Assembly: GCA_903895255.1 (NCBI GenBank)
Contig: CAITTG010000030.1
Location: 1-37,482, forward strand
DNA length: 37,482 bases
Direction of reading: 5' to 3'
DNA from: an uncultured Verrucomicrobia subdivision 3 bacterium
Lineage (GTDB): Bacteria > Verrucomicrobiota > Verrucomicrobiia > Limisphaerales > UBA11358
Numbering within the stretch: the stretch's first letter is position 1; the number at the start of each line of letters is the position of its first letter. The notes under the pieces are model-generated. The model saw only the letters and a list, made by a program, of their open reading frames with translations. It had not been told where the DNA came from and searched no databases. Below are positions 1 through 7,534 of this stretch, one piece after another. The position numbers and the translations under genes are program-made.

Positions 1-166
1 CCAAAGCCCAAAGCCTGCCTTTTTGTCCCCCCTCCCCGCTCCTCTCCCCCCATATCGCACTAAATCGCCCCATAGAAATTATGAACACCGCTCCTAAAGG
101 CAAAATCGGCCGCCTCCCCCCTCCGCTTTCCCGAAACTTTTTTCCCCGGACACCGTCTATTCTGCC

Positions 167-2341
167 ATGCGAACCCCGTTTATTGTCCTGCTGAGCGCCT
201 TGGTCATCGCCGTTGGCCTCGCCGTTTCCCCCCTGCGCGCGGCTGACGCGGCCGGTGTGACCATTACCGACAATGGTCCTACCTGGACCCTCGACAACGG
301 CATCGTGCGGGCCCGGATTAACAAGCATAACGGGAACCTGACCTCGCTCGTCTATCATGGCGTGGAAACCATGGGCGGCGGCGGTTACTGGGAGCAAACC
401 CCCCAGGGCGCCCCCCAACTAACCCAGACCGTCACCATCGACCCGGCCACCAATGGCGGCACGCGCGCTGAAGTGGCCGTGAAGGGCGTCACTGGCGGCA
501 CCGTGATGCTCTCCCCCGGCGCCCCCGGGGGCGGCACCATGTGCGACCTCGAGGTCCGCTACGCTCTGGGCCGGGGCGAGAGCGGCATTTATGCCTATGC
601 CATTTTCTCGCACCCCGCCGCGTATGGTTCCATGGGCGTGGGCGAGAGCCGCTATATCACCAAGCTCAGCCACACCTTTGACTGGATTTCCGTGGATGCC
701 GACCGAAACATGCTCGAATGCACCCCGGCGGATTGGGGCCAGGGCCTCGTCATTCATGCCAAGGAACAACGCATCCTGAGCACTGGTAATTACAAAAATT
801 CTGTGGAGCACAAATACAGCTACACCGCTGTGCAATACAAAATCCCCGCCTTCGGCTGGTCCAGCACCAAGGAACACATCGGCATTTGGTTCATCAACCC
901 CACCATCGAATACCTCAGCGGCGGGGCTTCCAAGCAGGAACTGGTCTGCCACTTCGATGGCAATGACAACCCCGACCCCATCATTCTCGATTATTGGCGC
1001 GGCACCCATTATGGCGGCGGCGCCAGTTGCACCATCAAGGGCGGTGAGGAATGGAGCAAGGTCATCGGCCCCATCTTCGTTTACTGCAATTCCCTGTCCG
1101 CACCCCGGACCCCCTCGCCGGCGGACCTCGCCACCCTCGCCGCCACCGCCGGGAATCCCACGGTCCCCGCCGCCTGGCATGACAACGCCACCGATTTGTG
1201 GCAGGACGCCCTCCGCCAGGCCAAAGTGGAAAAAGCCAGTTGGCCCTATGACTGGGTCAATGGCGTGGATTATCCGCACACGGACGGACGCGGCATCGTC
1301 ACCGGCCAGCTCGTGCTTCAGGATCCGCAAGCCGCCTCCCCGCAGTTACCGCACCTGACCATCGGTCTGGCGCACCCGGATTACGTCAGCACCCCCGGCC
1401 GCCGGCCGGGTCCGCGCCCGGGCTTCGGCGGCACGAACGGTCCCGGGCGCGGTGGCTTCCCGGGTGGCTTCGGTCGGCCCGGTGCTGGCGTGGTGGACTG
1501 GGCGCACGACGCGAAATTTTACCAGTTCTGGGCCGATGGCAACCCGGACGGCACCTTCACCATCCCCAACGTTCGTCCCGGCACCTACACGCTGCATGCC
1601 TTTGCCGATGGCGTGCTCGGTGAATTCGCCGCCAGCAACATCACCGTCACCGCCGGCCAAACCCTCGACCTGCATCAATTAGTCTGGCAGCCCGTGCGCT
1701 ACGGCCGGCAAGTCTGGGAGATTGGCTACCCCAATCGTACCGCCGACAAGTTTTACAAGGGTGACGGCTCCAATTACTGGCTCTGGGGCTGGCCCCTGCG
1801 CTACGGCGAACTCTACCCCAACGACCTGACCTATACCATTGGCCAGAGCGATTATCACCGCGACTGGTTTTTTGAGGAAGTGCCCCACGCGCTCTCTGAT
1901 GCCTGGAAAAATCCCGCCGCCCCCGACCCCTTGAACCAGCGGTTTGGCTGGGTGAAAGTTCAGGGCGGCAACACCTGGTCGGAAATCGGCCGGGGCCGGG
2001 ACACCACCTGGACGATCCGATTCAAAATGGCCAGTGCCCCCAAGGGCCAGGCCGCGCTGCGGGTGTCCCTGGCCGGGGCCGATGGCGGAGGTGGACTCAT
2101 CGTGGGGGTCAATGGCCAGCCGGCCGGCACCCTGCATCCCTTTCCCACCAACGCCTTGCGCTATAACACCAACAAGAGCGTCTGGCAGGAACTCACGCTT
2201 AGATTCGACGCCGCGTTGCTGAAAACCGGCGACAATACCATGACTCTTACTGTGCCCGCCGGCGAGGTCACCTCCGGCGTGGTGTACGACTACCTGCGCC
2301 TCGAACTAAACGAAGACGCCCCGCAGCAGGCGTCCAACTAA
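167..2341 (+). CDS. Secreted rhamnogalacturonan lyase (polysaccharide lyase family 4-like)
   Basis: The 724-residue product begins with a classical signal peptide (basic RTP, hydrophobic core, cleavage probably after LRA near residue 25), so it should be exported. The N-terminal 330 residues resemble the PL4 rhamnogalacturonan endolyase catalytic beta-sandwich. Next comes a carboxypeptidase-regulatory/Fn3-like domain (about 350-510, with PDGTFTIPNVRPGTYTL), then a C-terminal carbohydrate-binding beta-sandwich (about 530-715) ending in the family-typical YDYLRLEL. This is the three-domain order known for the family, which cleaves the rhamnose-galacturonate backbone of pectin by beta-elimination. 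A Gly/Pro/Arg-rich insertion at about residues 405-440 interrupts the middle domain. The ATG at 167 is chosen because the signal peptide starts there. No pectin operon surrounds it. The family assignment is firm; exact substrate is inferred. Confidence 0.85.
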   Translation: MRTPFIVLLSALVIAVGLAVSPLRAADAAGVTITDNGPTWTLDNGIVRARINKHNGNLTSLVYHGVETMGGGGYWEQTPQGAPQLTQTVTIDPATNGGTRAEVAVKGVTGGTVMLSPGAPGGGTMCDLEVRYALGRGESGIYAYAIFSHPAAYGSMGVGESRYITKLSHTFDWISVDADRNMLECTPADWGQGLVIHAKEQRILSTGNYKNSVEHKYSYTAVQYKIPAFGWSSTKEHIGIWFINPTIEYLSGGASKQELVCHFDGNDNPDPIILDYWRGTHYGGGASCTIKGGEEWSKVIGPIFVYCNSLSAPRTPSPADLATLAATAGNPTVPAAWHDNATDLWQDALRQAKVEKASWPYDWVNGVDYPHTDGRGIVTGQLVLQDPQAASPQLPHLTIGLAHPDYVSTPGRRPGPRPGFGGTNGPGRGGFPGGFGRPGAGVVDWAHDAKFYQFWADGNPDGTFTIPNVRPGTYTLHAFADGVLGEFAASNITVTAGQTLDLHQLVWQPVRYGRQVWEIGYPNRTADKFYKGDGSNYWLWGWPLRYGELYPNDLTYTIGQSDYHRDWFFEEVPHALSDAWKNPAAPDPLNQRFGWVKVQGGNTWSEIGRGRDTTWTIRFKMASAPKGQAALRVSLAGADGGGGLIVGVNGQPAGTLHPFPTNALRYNTNKSVWQELTLRFDAALLKTGDNTMTLTVPAGEVTSGVVYDYLRLELNEDAPQQASN

Positions 2342-2524
2342 ACGGCTGTTAAAGTTTAAGCTGGTTGCGACCTGCTCTCTCCCTTGACGGAGCGCGTTCC
2401 CGCCCTGCGTGGACTGCTACAAGGTCCGGCTGCGGGGGACACCCTGCCTTGAATCTTGCATGTGGAATTTTCACCCGCGTTTCGTGCTTCCCCCCGCCGC
2501 CCATTCATGGCTTCATTATCCCCG

Positions 2525-2947
2525 ATGAACATTCAAGTAGCCGTGCTGTGCGACGCCGCCACCAACGACAACGAGAAGCTGAACCTCCTCGGGGCGTTCG
2601 ACACCATCTATGCGCAGCAACTGCCCGCCATTCATCCCCAGTGCTCCGTCGCCCTCCGCCTCACCTTCACCCCCGGCGATGAGGGTCACCACCAGCTCAC
2701 CCTGCATTTCGTGAACGCCGACGGCCGCACCATCATGCCCCCCATGAATCTGCCGGTGGCTGTCACCCTCCCCGACGACGCCCATTTCATCACCAAAAAT
2801 TTCATCATCAACATCCAGCAGTTGAAGTTTAACGAGCCCGGCGTGTTTTCCCTGGACGTCCTCCTCGACGACCGTTCCCACGCCAGCATCCCCCTGCTCG
2901 TGAAAATCAACCCGCCCGCCGAGCCCACCCCGCCCGGCAGCCTGTAA
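2525..2947 (+). CDS. DUF6941-like conserved protein
   Basis: This small soluble protein (140 residues from the ATG at 2525) opens with MNIQVAVLCDAA, followed by KLNLLGAFDTIYA. That pattern (short beta strand, Cys-Asp, then a Leu-Gly-x-Phe-Asp turn) is what I associate with the DUF6941 family, whose function is unknown. The rest alternates beta-strand-like segments and ends in a Pro-rich tail, consistent with a single beta-sandwich domain. An in-frame ATG at 2507 adds six residues and is an alternative start; the longer reading back to 2456 has no family resemblance. No signal peptide or membrane segment is seen. It stands alone between the lyase and purC, so context gives no hint of its job. 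The family assignment is from memory and moderately secure. Confidence 0.65.
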   Translation: MNIQVAVLCDAATNDNEKLNLLGAFDTIYAQQLPAIHPQCSVALRLTFTPGDEGHHQLTLHFVNADGRTIMPPMNLPVAVTLPDDAHFITKNFIINIQQLKFNEPGVFSLDVLLDDRSHASIPLLVKINPPAEPTPPGSL

Positions 2948-2967
2948 AATAAATTTAAAAAATAAAA

Positions 2968-2995
2968 GGACCTGGACAGCGGATGTCCAGGGTCC
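2968..2995 (-). terminator. Hairpin with T-rich tail on the minus strand
   Basis: Positions 2968-2978 pair with 2984-2995 (GGACCTGGACA against its complement, one bulged base) around a five-base loop. On the minus strand the hairpin is followed by a T-rich run (2946-2967), the layout of an intrinsic terminator. On the plus strand it lies 21 bases after the DUF6941-like stop codon but has no U-run. No minus-strand gene here obviously needs it, so it may act as a plus-strand 3' end stabiliser instead. Confidence 0.45.
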
Positions 2996-3296
2996 CCCGT
3001 TAAACTCGTCCCTGATGAAAGTCATAATGGCCATCAAGAACCGAAACCCGGTCAAACCACCGGGCCATAACCCGGCCTGCCCGCTTCCGCCGGGCCTCCG
3101 CCCGGCGCTCGGCGCTAACTTGAAGATTCTAGAACTTTTTGCCGCCCCGGCTGGTCGGCGTCCGCTCCTCGAAACACGTGCAAGTCATTGTAATGGAAAT
3201 AAATAACAAATTAACCATTTAACCAATTAACCGTTTAACCGTGCTCGCACACTTCCCGCTTGAAGTTCCCCGCCAAATTCCCATCATCATCGCCGC
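2996..3296. other. Intergenic stretch without a recognisable gene
   Basis: These 301 bases before purC contain short Pro/Arg-rich readings with no family resemblance. A short A/T-rich patch near 3196-3240 repeats the motif TTAACC several times and could be part of the purC promoter region. I see no RNA gene or clear riboswitch. Confidence 0.5.
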
Positions 3297-4196
3297 ATGA
3301 CAACTGTGACCACCGCCCCCATTCTGCAACTCGACCTGCCCGGCATCACCAAAGTCCGCAGCGGCAAGGTCCGCGAAGTTTTTGATCTCGGCGACCGCTT
3401 CCTGCTCGTCGCCAGCGACCGCCTCTCGGCCTTTGACGTCATCCTGCCCAACGGCATCCCCCGCAAAGGCGAGGTCCTCACCCAGCTCTCCCATTTCTGG
3501 TTCGCCAAGTTCGCGTCCCTCGTCCCCAACCACCTCCTCGCCGGCGCCGAGGACCCCCTGCCCGCGAACCTCCAGCCCCACGCCGCCCAGCTCGCCCGGC
3601 GCAGCATGATCGTCAAAAAGGCCAAGCCCCTGGCCATCGAATGCATCGTGCGGGGCTACCTCTCCGGCTCCGGCTGGAAGGAATACAAGAAATCCCAAAC
3701 CGTCTGCGGCATCCAGCTCCCCGCCGGCCTCACCGAATCCGCCGAGCTGCCCGAGCCCATCTTCACCCCCTCCACCAAGGCCGAGGCCGGTCACGATGAA
3801 AACATCTCTTTCGAGGAAGCCGTGAAAATTGTCGGGGCGGAATTCGCCACCCAGGCCCGCGACCTCAGCCTGAAGATTTACCGCGCCGGCCGCGACTACG
3901 CCCGCGAACGCGGCATCATCATCGCCGACACCAAGTTCGAATTCGGCGTCTTCGAGGGCAAGCTCATCCTCATCGATGAAGTCCTCACCCCCGATTCCTC
4001 CCGCTTCTGGCCGGCTGATCAGTACGCCCCCGGCCGCGGCCAGCCCAGCTTCGACAAACAATTTGTCCGCGACTACCTCGAAACCCTGACCTGGGACAAA
4101 ACCCCGCCCGGCCCGCAATTGCCCGCCGAGGTCATCGCCAGGACCTCCGCCAAATACCAGGAGGCCTACGAGCGGTTGACGGGGAAAAACTTGTAA
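3297..4196 (+). CDS. purC: Phosphoribosylaminoimidazole-succinocarboxamide synthase (SAICAR synthetase)
   Basis: PurC joins CAIR with aspartate using ATP in de novo purine synthesis. The 299-residue protein carries the family signatures in order: [19 protein letters not shown] near residue 25 (nucleotide-binding hairpin), [33 protein letters not shown] near 120, the ADTKFEFG strand near 210 and [15 protein letters not shown] near 225. It corresponds to the longer bacterial/yeast-like form rather than the shorter E. coli type (about 237 residues). The start at 3297 leaves about 15 residues before the core, normal for this form. No other pur genes are adjacent, so it appears monocistronic. Nothing suggests loss of function. 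Confidence 0.95.
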   Translation: MTTVTTAPILQLDLPGITKVRSGKVREVFDLGDRFLLVASDRLSAFDVILPNGIPRKGEVLTQLSHFWFAKFASLVPNHLLAGAEDPLPANLQPHAAQLARRSMIVKKAKPLAIECIVRGYLSGSGWKEYKKSQTVCGIQLPAGLTESAELPEPIFTPSTKAEAGHDENISFEEAVKIVGAEFATQARDLSLKIYRAGRDYARERGIIIADTKFEFGVFEGKLILIDEVLTPDSSRFWPADQYAPGRGQPSFDKQFVRDYLETLTWDKTPPGPQLPAEVIARTSAKYQEAYERLTGKNL

Positions 4197-4249
4197 GCCG
4201 GATAGATTTTCCCTTTGCATTCCTGGAGTGGCCGGACAACATTTAAATC

Positions 4250-4513
4250 ATGACGACGGCCCATGCCAACATTGAAAATGAAGTCCTGAAGTGGTCACCC
4301 GCCGAACGCGTCGGACTTGCGGAACGCCTGTTGGAGAGCGTAACCGATTTCGCGACGGAGGAAGTTGAACAGGCCTGGCGGACGGAAGTAATCCGGCGGG
4401 TGGAGGATGTCGAGCTTGGCCGGGTGGCCGAATTAACGTCGCAAGAAGTTTTCTCCAAGGCCCGCCAAAGGCTGAATGAAGCCCGCCAAATACCATCCCC
4501 TCGCAGAAAGTGA
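4250..4513 (+). CDS. Addiction-module antitoxin (TIGR02574-like)
   Basis: This 87-residue acidic protein begins with a helical segment and the motif LKWSPAERVGLAERLLESV. The pattern (L-x-LSPxERxxLAxxLLxSL) typifies the putative addiction module component family, which pairs with ParE/RelE toxins. Its last 38 bases overlap the start of the toxin gene, indicating translational coupling. The antitoxin should bind and neutralise the toxin; autoregulation is likely from family knowledge but no operator is evident. A second pair with the same organisation lies at 5965-6499. Confidence 0.8.
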   Translation: MTTAHANIENEVLKWSPAERVGLAERLLESVTDFATEEVEQAWRTEVIRRVEDVELGRVAELTSQEVFSKARQRLNEARQIPSPRRK

Positions 4514-4769
4514 GCTGATTGCTTCCGCCCTGTTTTACGAAAAAAGGAATTCAGGATTGGGTGAGCGTTTTCTCAAAGCAGTGAAATCCACTGAAGCCGC
4601 CATCCTCAGGCAACCCCGTTGGGGTCACCCATGGGAAGCCGGCACTCGAAAATGGCGGGTCAAAAATTTTCCATTTGCTTTGATTTACAAGGAATTTCCC
4701 GACCGAATAACCATATTCGCCGCCGCCCATTTTAGCCGTAAGCCTGATTACTGGCTGAATCGATTATAA
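4476..4769 (+). CDS. RelE/ParE-family toxin
   Basis: The 97-residue product fits the ParE/RelE superfamily in length and layout. It has an N-terminal helix with HPLAESELIASALFYEKRNSGLGERFLKAVKST, a middle RKWRVKNFPFALIYKE strand pair, and a C-terminal FAAAHFSRKPDYWLNRL. The R-x-F-P-[FY]-x-[IL]-Y segment and the closing A-H-x-x-R-x-P-x-Y-W are the usual hallmarks. ParE members inhibit gyrase and RelE members cleave ribosome-bound mRNA; the sequence alone does not decide which. The ATG at 4476 lies inside the antitoxin gene, giving a 38-base overlap. Confidence 0.85.
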   Translation: MKPAKYHPLAESELIASALFYEKRNSGLGERFLKAVKSTEAAILRQPRWGHPWEAGTRKWRVKNFPFALIYKEFPDRITIFAAAHFSRKPDYWLNRL

Positions 4770-4775
4770 AACTTT

Positions 4776-4803
4776 TTGCTCGTCAGAATTTTAGTGCTAT
4801 CTT
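4776..4803 (+). promoter_or_regulatory. Possible promoter giving a leaderless transcript
   Basis: TTGCTC (4776-4781) and TATCTT (4798-4803) are separated by 16 bases and preceded by an A/T-rich stretch. The start codon GTG at 4810 is seven bases after the -10-like box, where transcription would be expected to start. If this reading is right the mRNA has little or no leader, which fits the absence of a Shine-Dalgarno sequence. This is inference from motif spacing only. Confidence 0.4.
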
Positions 4804-4809
4804 CTCCCC

Positions 4810-5868
4810 GTGCAGGCCGAGTCATTAATCGCCGCCCACCGGGGCGCGCTGGGAAATCCCGCCAACCGCTTCGAGCACCTTCAGCTCGAACCGGATGGTG
4901 ATTGGAATCCCGACGAGGACCCCCTGCCCCGCACCCAGTTTCTCCGCGACCTGAGCGCCAGCATCATCGCCTGGAACGACAGTCCGGACCTTGGTTTTAA
5001 TGCCAGCGTGAATCCCTATCGCGGCTGCGAGCATGGCTGCGTTTATTGCTACGCCCGCCCCACCCATGAATACCTCGGCTTTTCCAGCGGCCTCGATTTT
5101 GAGACCAAAATCATGGTAAAGGAAAACGCGGCCCAACTCCTGCGCGCGGAACTCGAATCCCCCCGATGGCAGCCGCAAACCATCGTGATGAGTGGCGTCA
5201 CCGATTGCTACCAGCCGGTGGAACGCAAACTCAAAATCACCCGTGCCTGCCTGGAAGTGCTGGCGGAATTTCGCAACCCCGTCTCGCTCATCACCAAAAA
5301 TGCTCTGATTACGCGCGATGTGGACCTGCTGGCCGAACTGGCGCGCCACCAAGCCGCCAGCGTGTGTCTCTCCGTCACCACCCTCGACCCCGAGTTGCGC
5401 CGCGTCATGGAACCGCGCACGTCCCCGGCGGCCGCACGGCTCGCCGCCATCCGCCAGCTCGCGGACGCGGGCATTCCCGTGAGCGTGAACGTGGCCCCGG
5501 TCATTCCCGGCCTTACGGACCATGAGCTGCCGGCCATCCTCGCCGCCGCGGCTGCGGCCGGGGCAACCGGCGCCAATTTCACGCTGCTGCGCCTCCCCCA
5601 CGCCAACACCGAACTCTTCGCCCAATGGCTGGCCACGCATTTCCCCGCCCGCAAGGACAAGGTGCTCAACCAACTCCGCGCCCTGCGCGGCGGCAAACTC
5701 TACGACGCCCAATTTGGCCAGCGCATGCTCGGCGAGGGGATTTTCGCCGGGCAAATCCAGCGCATCTTCGACGTCGCCCGCCGCAAGGCCGGGATCAAGA
5801 ACGACCAGGCGCCCCTTTCCGCCGCCGCCTTCCGCCGGCCGGGCGGCACCCAGATGGATTTGCTTTAG
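4810..5868 (+). CDS. PA0069-family radical SAM protein (spore photoproduct lyase-like)
   Basis: This 352-residue enzyme carries the radical SAM iron-sulfur motif C73-x3-C77-x2-C80 within NPYRGCEHGCVYCYARP, followed by YLGFSSGLDFETKI, both diagnostic of the PA0069/Rv2578c family related to spore photoproduct lyase. The N-terminal RGALGNPANRFE is also family-typical. The TIM-barrel portion includes MSGVTDCYQPVERKLKITR and VSVNVAPVIPGLTD. Its substrate is not established; a nucleic-acid or base-modifying role is only suggested by the SplB relationship. The GTG at 4810 gives the normal N-terminus and no ATG is available nearby. It lies between two toxin-antitoxin pairs but has its own apparent promoter. 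Confidence 0.88.
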   Translation: MQAESLIAAHRGALGNPANRFEHLQLEPDGDWNPDEDPLPRTQFLRDLSASIIAWNDSPDLGFNASVNPYRGCEHGCVYCYARPTHEYLGFSSGLDFETKIMVKENAAQLLRAELESPRWQPQTIVMSGVTDCYQPVERKLKITRACLEVLAEFRNPVSLITKNALITRDVDLLAELARHQAASVCLSVTTLDPELRRVMEPRTSPAAARLAAIRQLADAGIPVSVNVAPVIPGLTDHELPAILAAAAAAGATGANFTLLRLPHANTELFAQWLATHFPARKDKVLNQLRALRGGKLYDAQFGQRMLGEGIFAGQIQRIFDVARRKAGIKNDQAPLSAAAFRRPGGTQMDLL

Positions 5869-5964
5869 TCTCCTCGCGCACCGCAATCGGTCGTGATCGC
5901 CCGCCGCCAGCTGGAACCTAATTTTTGATTCGCAAACCCACTTGGGTGAAGTAAGCTTTACCAC

Positions 5965-6225
5965 ATGAGTGTGGAACAACTGGAAACCACCATTGAGGCC
6001 ATGTCTGCGGGCGAACGCATGAAGTTTGTCCGCTGGTTTGACGCCCATCGCCATGAACTATTTCCCGCAGTGGAGGCGGCCCAGCAACGCGAACTGTTGA
6101 CGCGCCTCGCTGAAACCGCCGCCGATCCCTCGGCCCTCGAACCGTTTGCGGAGGCGGACCTGGATCGCATGATTGGTGAAGCCGTCCATGCCCACACTCA
6201 AAAAGCATCGGCTCGTCGCGGCTGA
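5965..6225 (+). CDS. Probable antitoxin of second ParE-type module
   Basis: This 86-residue protein has the helical ETTIEAMSAGERMKFVRWFDAH opening seen in small addiction-module antitoxins whose members read as L-S-x-E-E-[RK]-x-x-[FL]-x-x-W-[FL]. It also has an acidic C-terminal half (EPFAEADLDRMIGEAV). It overlaps the toxin ATG at 6188 by 38 bases, exactly the overlap in the first module at 4476-4513. No DNA-binding motif is clear. Function is inferred from composition, length and position immediately before a toxin. Confidence 0.7.
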   Translation: MSVEQLETTIEAMSAGERMKFVRWFDAHRHELFPAVEAAQQRELLTRLAETAADPSALEPFAEADLDRMIGEAVHAHTQKASARRG

Positions 6226-6499
6226 TTTTCGATCAGCCTATGATTGGTATGAAGACCAGCGCCCAGGACTGGGGCTGGAATTTGCCGCTGAATTTCGTCA
6301 CGCCTATGCTCGCCTTCGCCACGGCCCGCTGTTGTATGCCATCCGCTTTGACCAAGTGCGCCGCCTAAACTTGGACCGGTTTCCATACGGCATATTTTAT
6401 AATATGCAGGCGCAGGAGATTCAAGTGTTGGGGATATTTCACGCCAGCCGCGACAATGATGAAATTCTGCAGGAGCGAAGGGAAACGTTCCGACTTTAG
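6188..6499 (+). CDS. RelE/ParE-family toxin of second module
   Basis: From the ATG at 6188 the product is 103 residues and fits the ParE-like fold: ADFRSAYDWYEDQRPGLGLEFAAEFRHAYARL, then VRRLNLDRFPYGIFYNMQ and VLGIFHASRDNDEI. The W-Y-E-x-x-x-x-G-L-G-x-x-F and R-F-P-Y-x-[IV]-[FY]-Y motifs are family signatures. The ORF can be extended to a TTG at 6173, but the ATG reproduces the 38-base overlap of the other module and is preferred. The stop codon is only four bases before the recombinase start at 6504, so the two may be co-transcribed. Confidence 0.82.
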   Translation: MPTLKKHRLVAADFRSAYDWYEDQRPGLGLEFAAEFRHAYARLRHGPLLYAIRFDQVRRLNLDRFPYGIFYNMQAQEIQVLGIFHASRDNDEILQERRETFRL

Positions 6500-6503
6500 C
6501 TCC

Positions 6504-7424
6504 ATGCAAACCCTCGTCGAAGATTTCCTGCAATACCTCCGCCATGAGCGCGGCCAGGCGGAGCACACCCAGCGCACCTACGCCGCCTTGCTCGGCAAAT
6601 TCACCACCTGGGCCGCCACCCAAAGCATTACCGGCTGGCACGCGGTCGAACTCCGCCATCTCATGGACTTCCTCCGGCACGAACGCCTTCGGCCCCGCGC
6701 CGATACCCCCAAGGAATCCGCCCGGCGCCTCAGCAGCGAGAGCGTGTATCTGGAAATCGCCGCGCTCCGGGCCTTCTACCGGTTCGCGGAGAACGAAAAA
6801 AAACTGCCCGTCAACCACGCCGAGAACCTCTCCCTGCCGCGCCGCTGGAAACGCCTGCCCAAGGCCCTCTCCCATGCCGAGATCAAGCAGTTGCTCGCCC
6901 CGGAAACTCCCGAGACCCCGGAAAACCTCTGCACCCAGGCCATCCTCGAACTCGCCTACGCCTCCGGCTTGCGTCTCTCCGAATTAAAAAATCTGCGGCT
7001 GGAACAACTCCACCTCGAAGCCGGCTTCCTCAATGTCATCGGCAAGGGCAACAAGGAACGCGTGGTGCCGGTGGGTTCCCAGGCCGTGGCCGCCCTGCGA
7101 CAATACCTCGCGGTCGGCCGGCCGAAACTCGTCACCGCCAAATCCCCGGCGGCGGTGTTTCTGACCAGCCACCACAAGCCCTTCGCGGCGGTGACCCTGT
7201 GGAAGCGCATCAAGGACCGCGCGCGCCGCGCGGGCGTGGAACGCAACCTCACCCCGCACATGCTGCGGCACAGCTTCGCCACCCACCTGCTCGAGCACGG
7301 CGCGGATCTGCGCGTCATCCAGGAACTCCTCGGCCACGCCACCATCAGCACCACCGAGGTGTACACCCACGTCACTGGCAACCGCCTCCGCGAAATCCAT
7401 CAGAAATTCCATCCGCGACCTTAA
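6504..7424 (+). CDS. xerC: Xer-type tyrosine recombinase
   Basis: The 306-residue product has the two-domain Xer layout. An N-terminal SAM-like core-binding domain (LVEDFLQYLRHERGQAEHTQRTYAALLGKF) is followed by a catalytic domain with all expected residues: Arg in YASGLRLSEL, Lys in GKGNKERVVPV, H-x-x-R in HMLRHSFATHLL, His in LLGHATISTTEVYTHV and the Tyr nucleophile in the same segment. XerC/XerD resolve chromosome dimers at dif; whether this one is XerC or XerD is not decided here, so the symbol is tentative. The ATG at 6504 gives the standard N-terminus MQTLVEDFL. Only four bases separate it from the upstream toxin gene. A dif site was not identified. Confidence 0.88.
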   Translation: MQTLVEDFLQYLRHERGQAEHTQRTYAALLGKFTTWAATQSITGWHAVELRHLMDFLRHERLRPRADTPKESARRLSSESVYLEIAALRAFYRFAENEKKLPVNHAENLSLPRRWKRLPKALSHAEIKQLLAPETPETPENLCTQAILELAYASGLRLSELKNLRLEQLHLEAGFLNVIGKGNKERVVPVGSQAVAALRQYLAVGRPKLVTAKSPAAVFLTSHHKPFAAVTLWKRIKDRARRAGVERNLTPHMLRHSFATHLLEHGADLRVIQELLGHATISTTEVYTHVTGNRLREIHQKFHPRP

Positions 7425-7534
7425 GGAGAGTCCTCAATCTAAAGTCCAAGGTCCCAAGTCAGGCTGCCCATCGCCCACGCCCCCGGCATTTTCCCGGCTG
7501 GCTTCCCGGCCCCCCTTCCCTTATCTTTCCGCCT

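Noticed and set aside
419..1330. 303-residue minus-strand reading under the pectin lyase gene
   Set aside because: It is the shadow of the GC-rich lyase gene: Gly/Ala/Val-rich with no family features, and the plus-strand reading has a signal peptide and clear domains.
3219..4220. 333-residue minus-strand reading across purC
   Set aside because: Composition is the complement of purC codons (Gly/Ala/Asp-rich) with no recognisable domain.
4825..6054. 409-residue minus-strand reading across the radical SAM gene
   Set aside because: Shadow of the radical SAM gene, which has intact iron-sulfur motifs on the plus strand.
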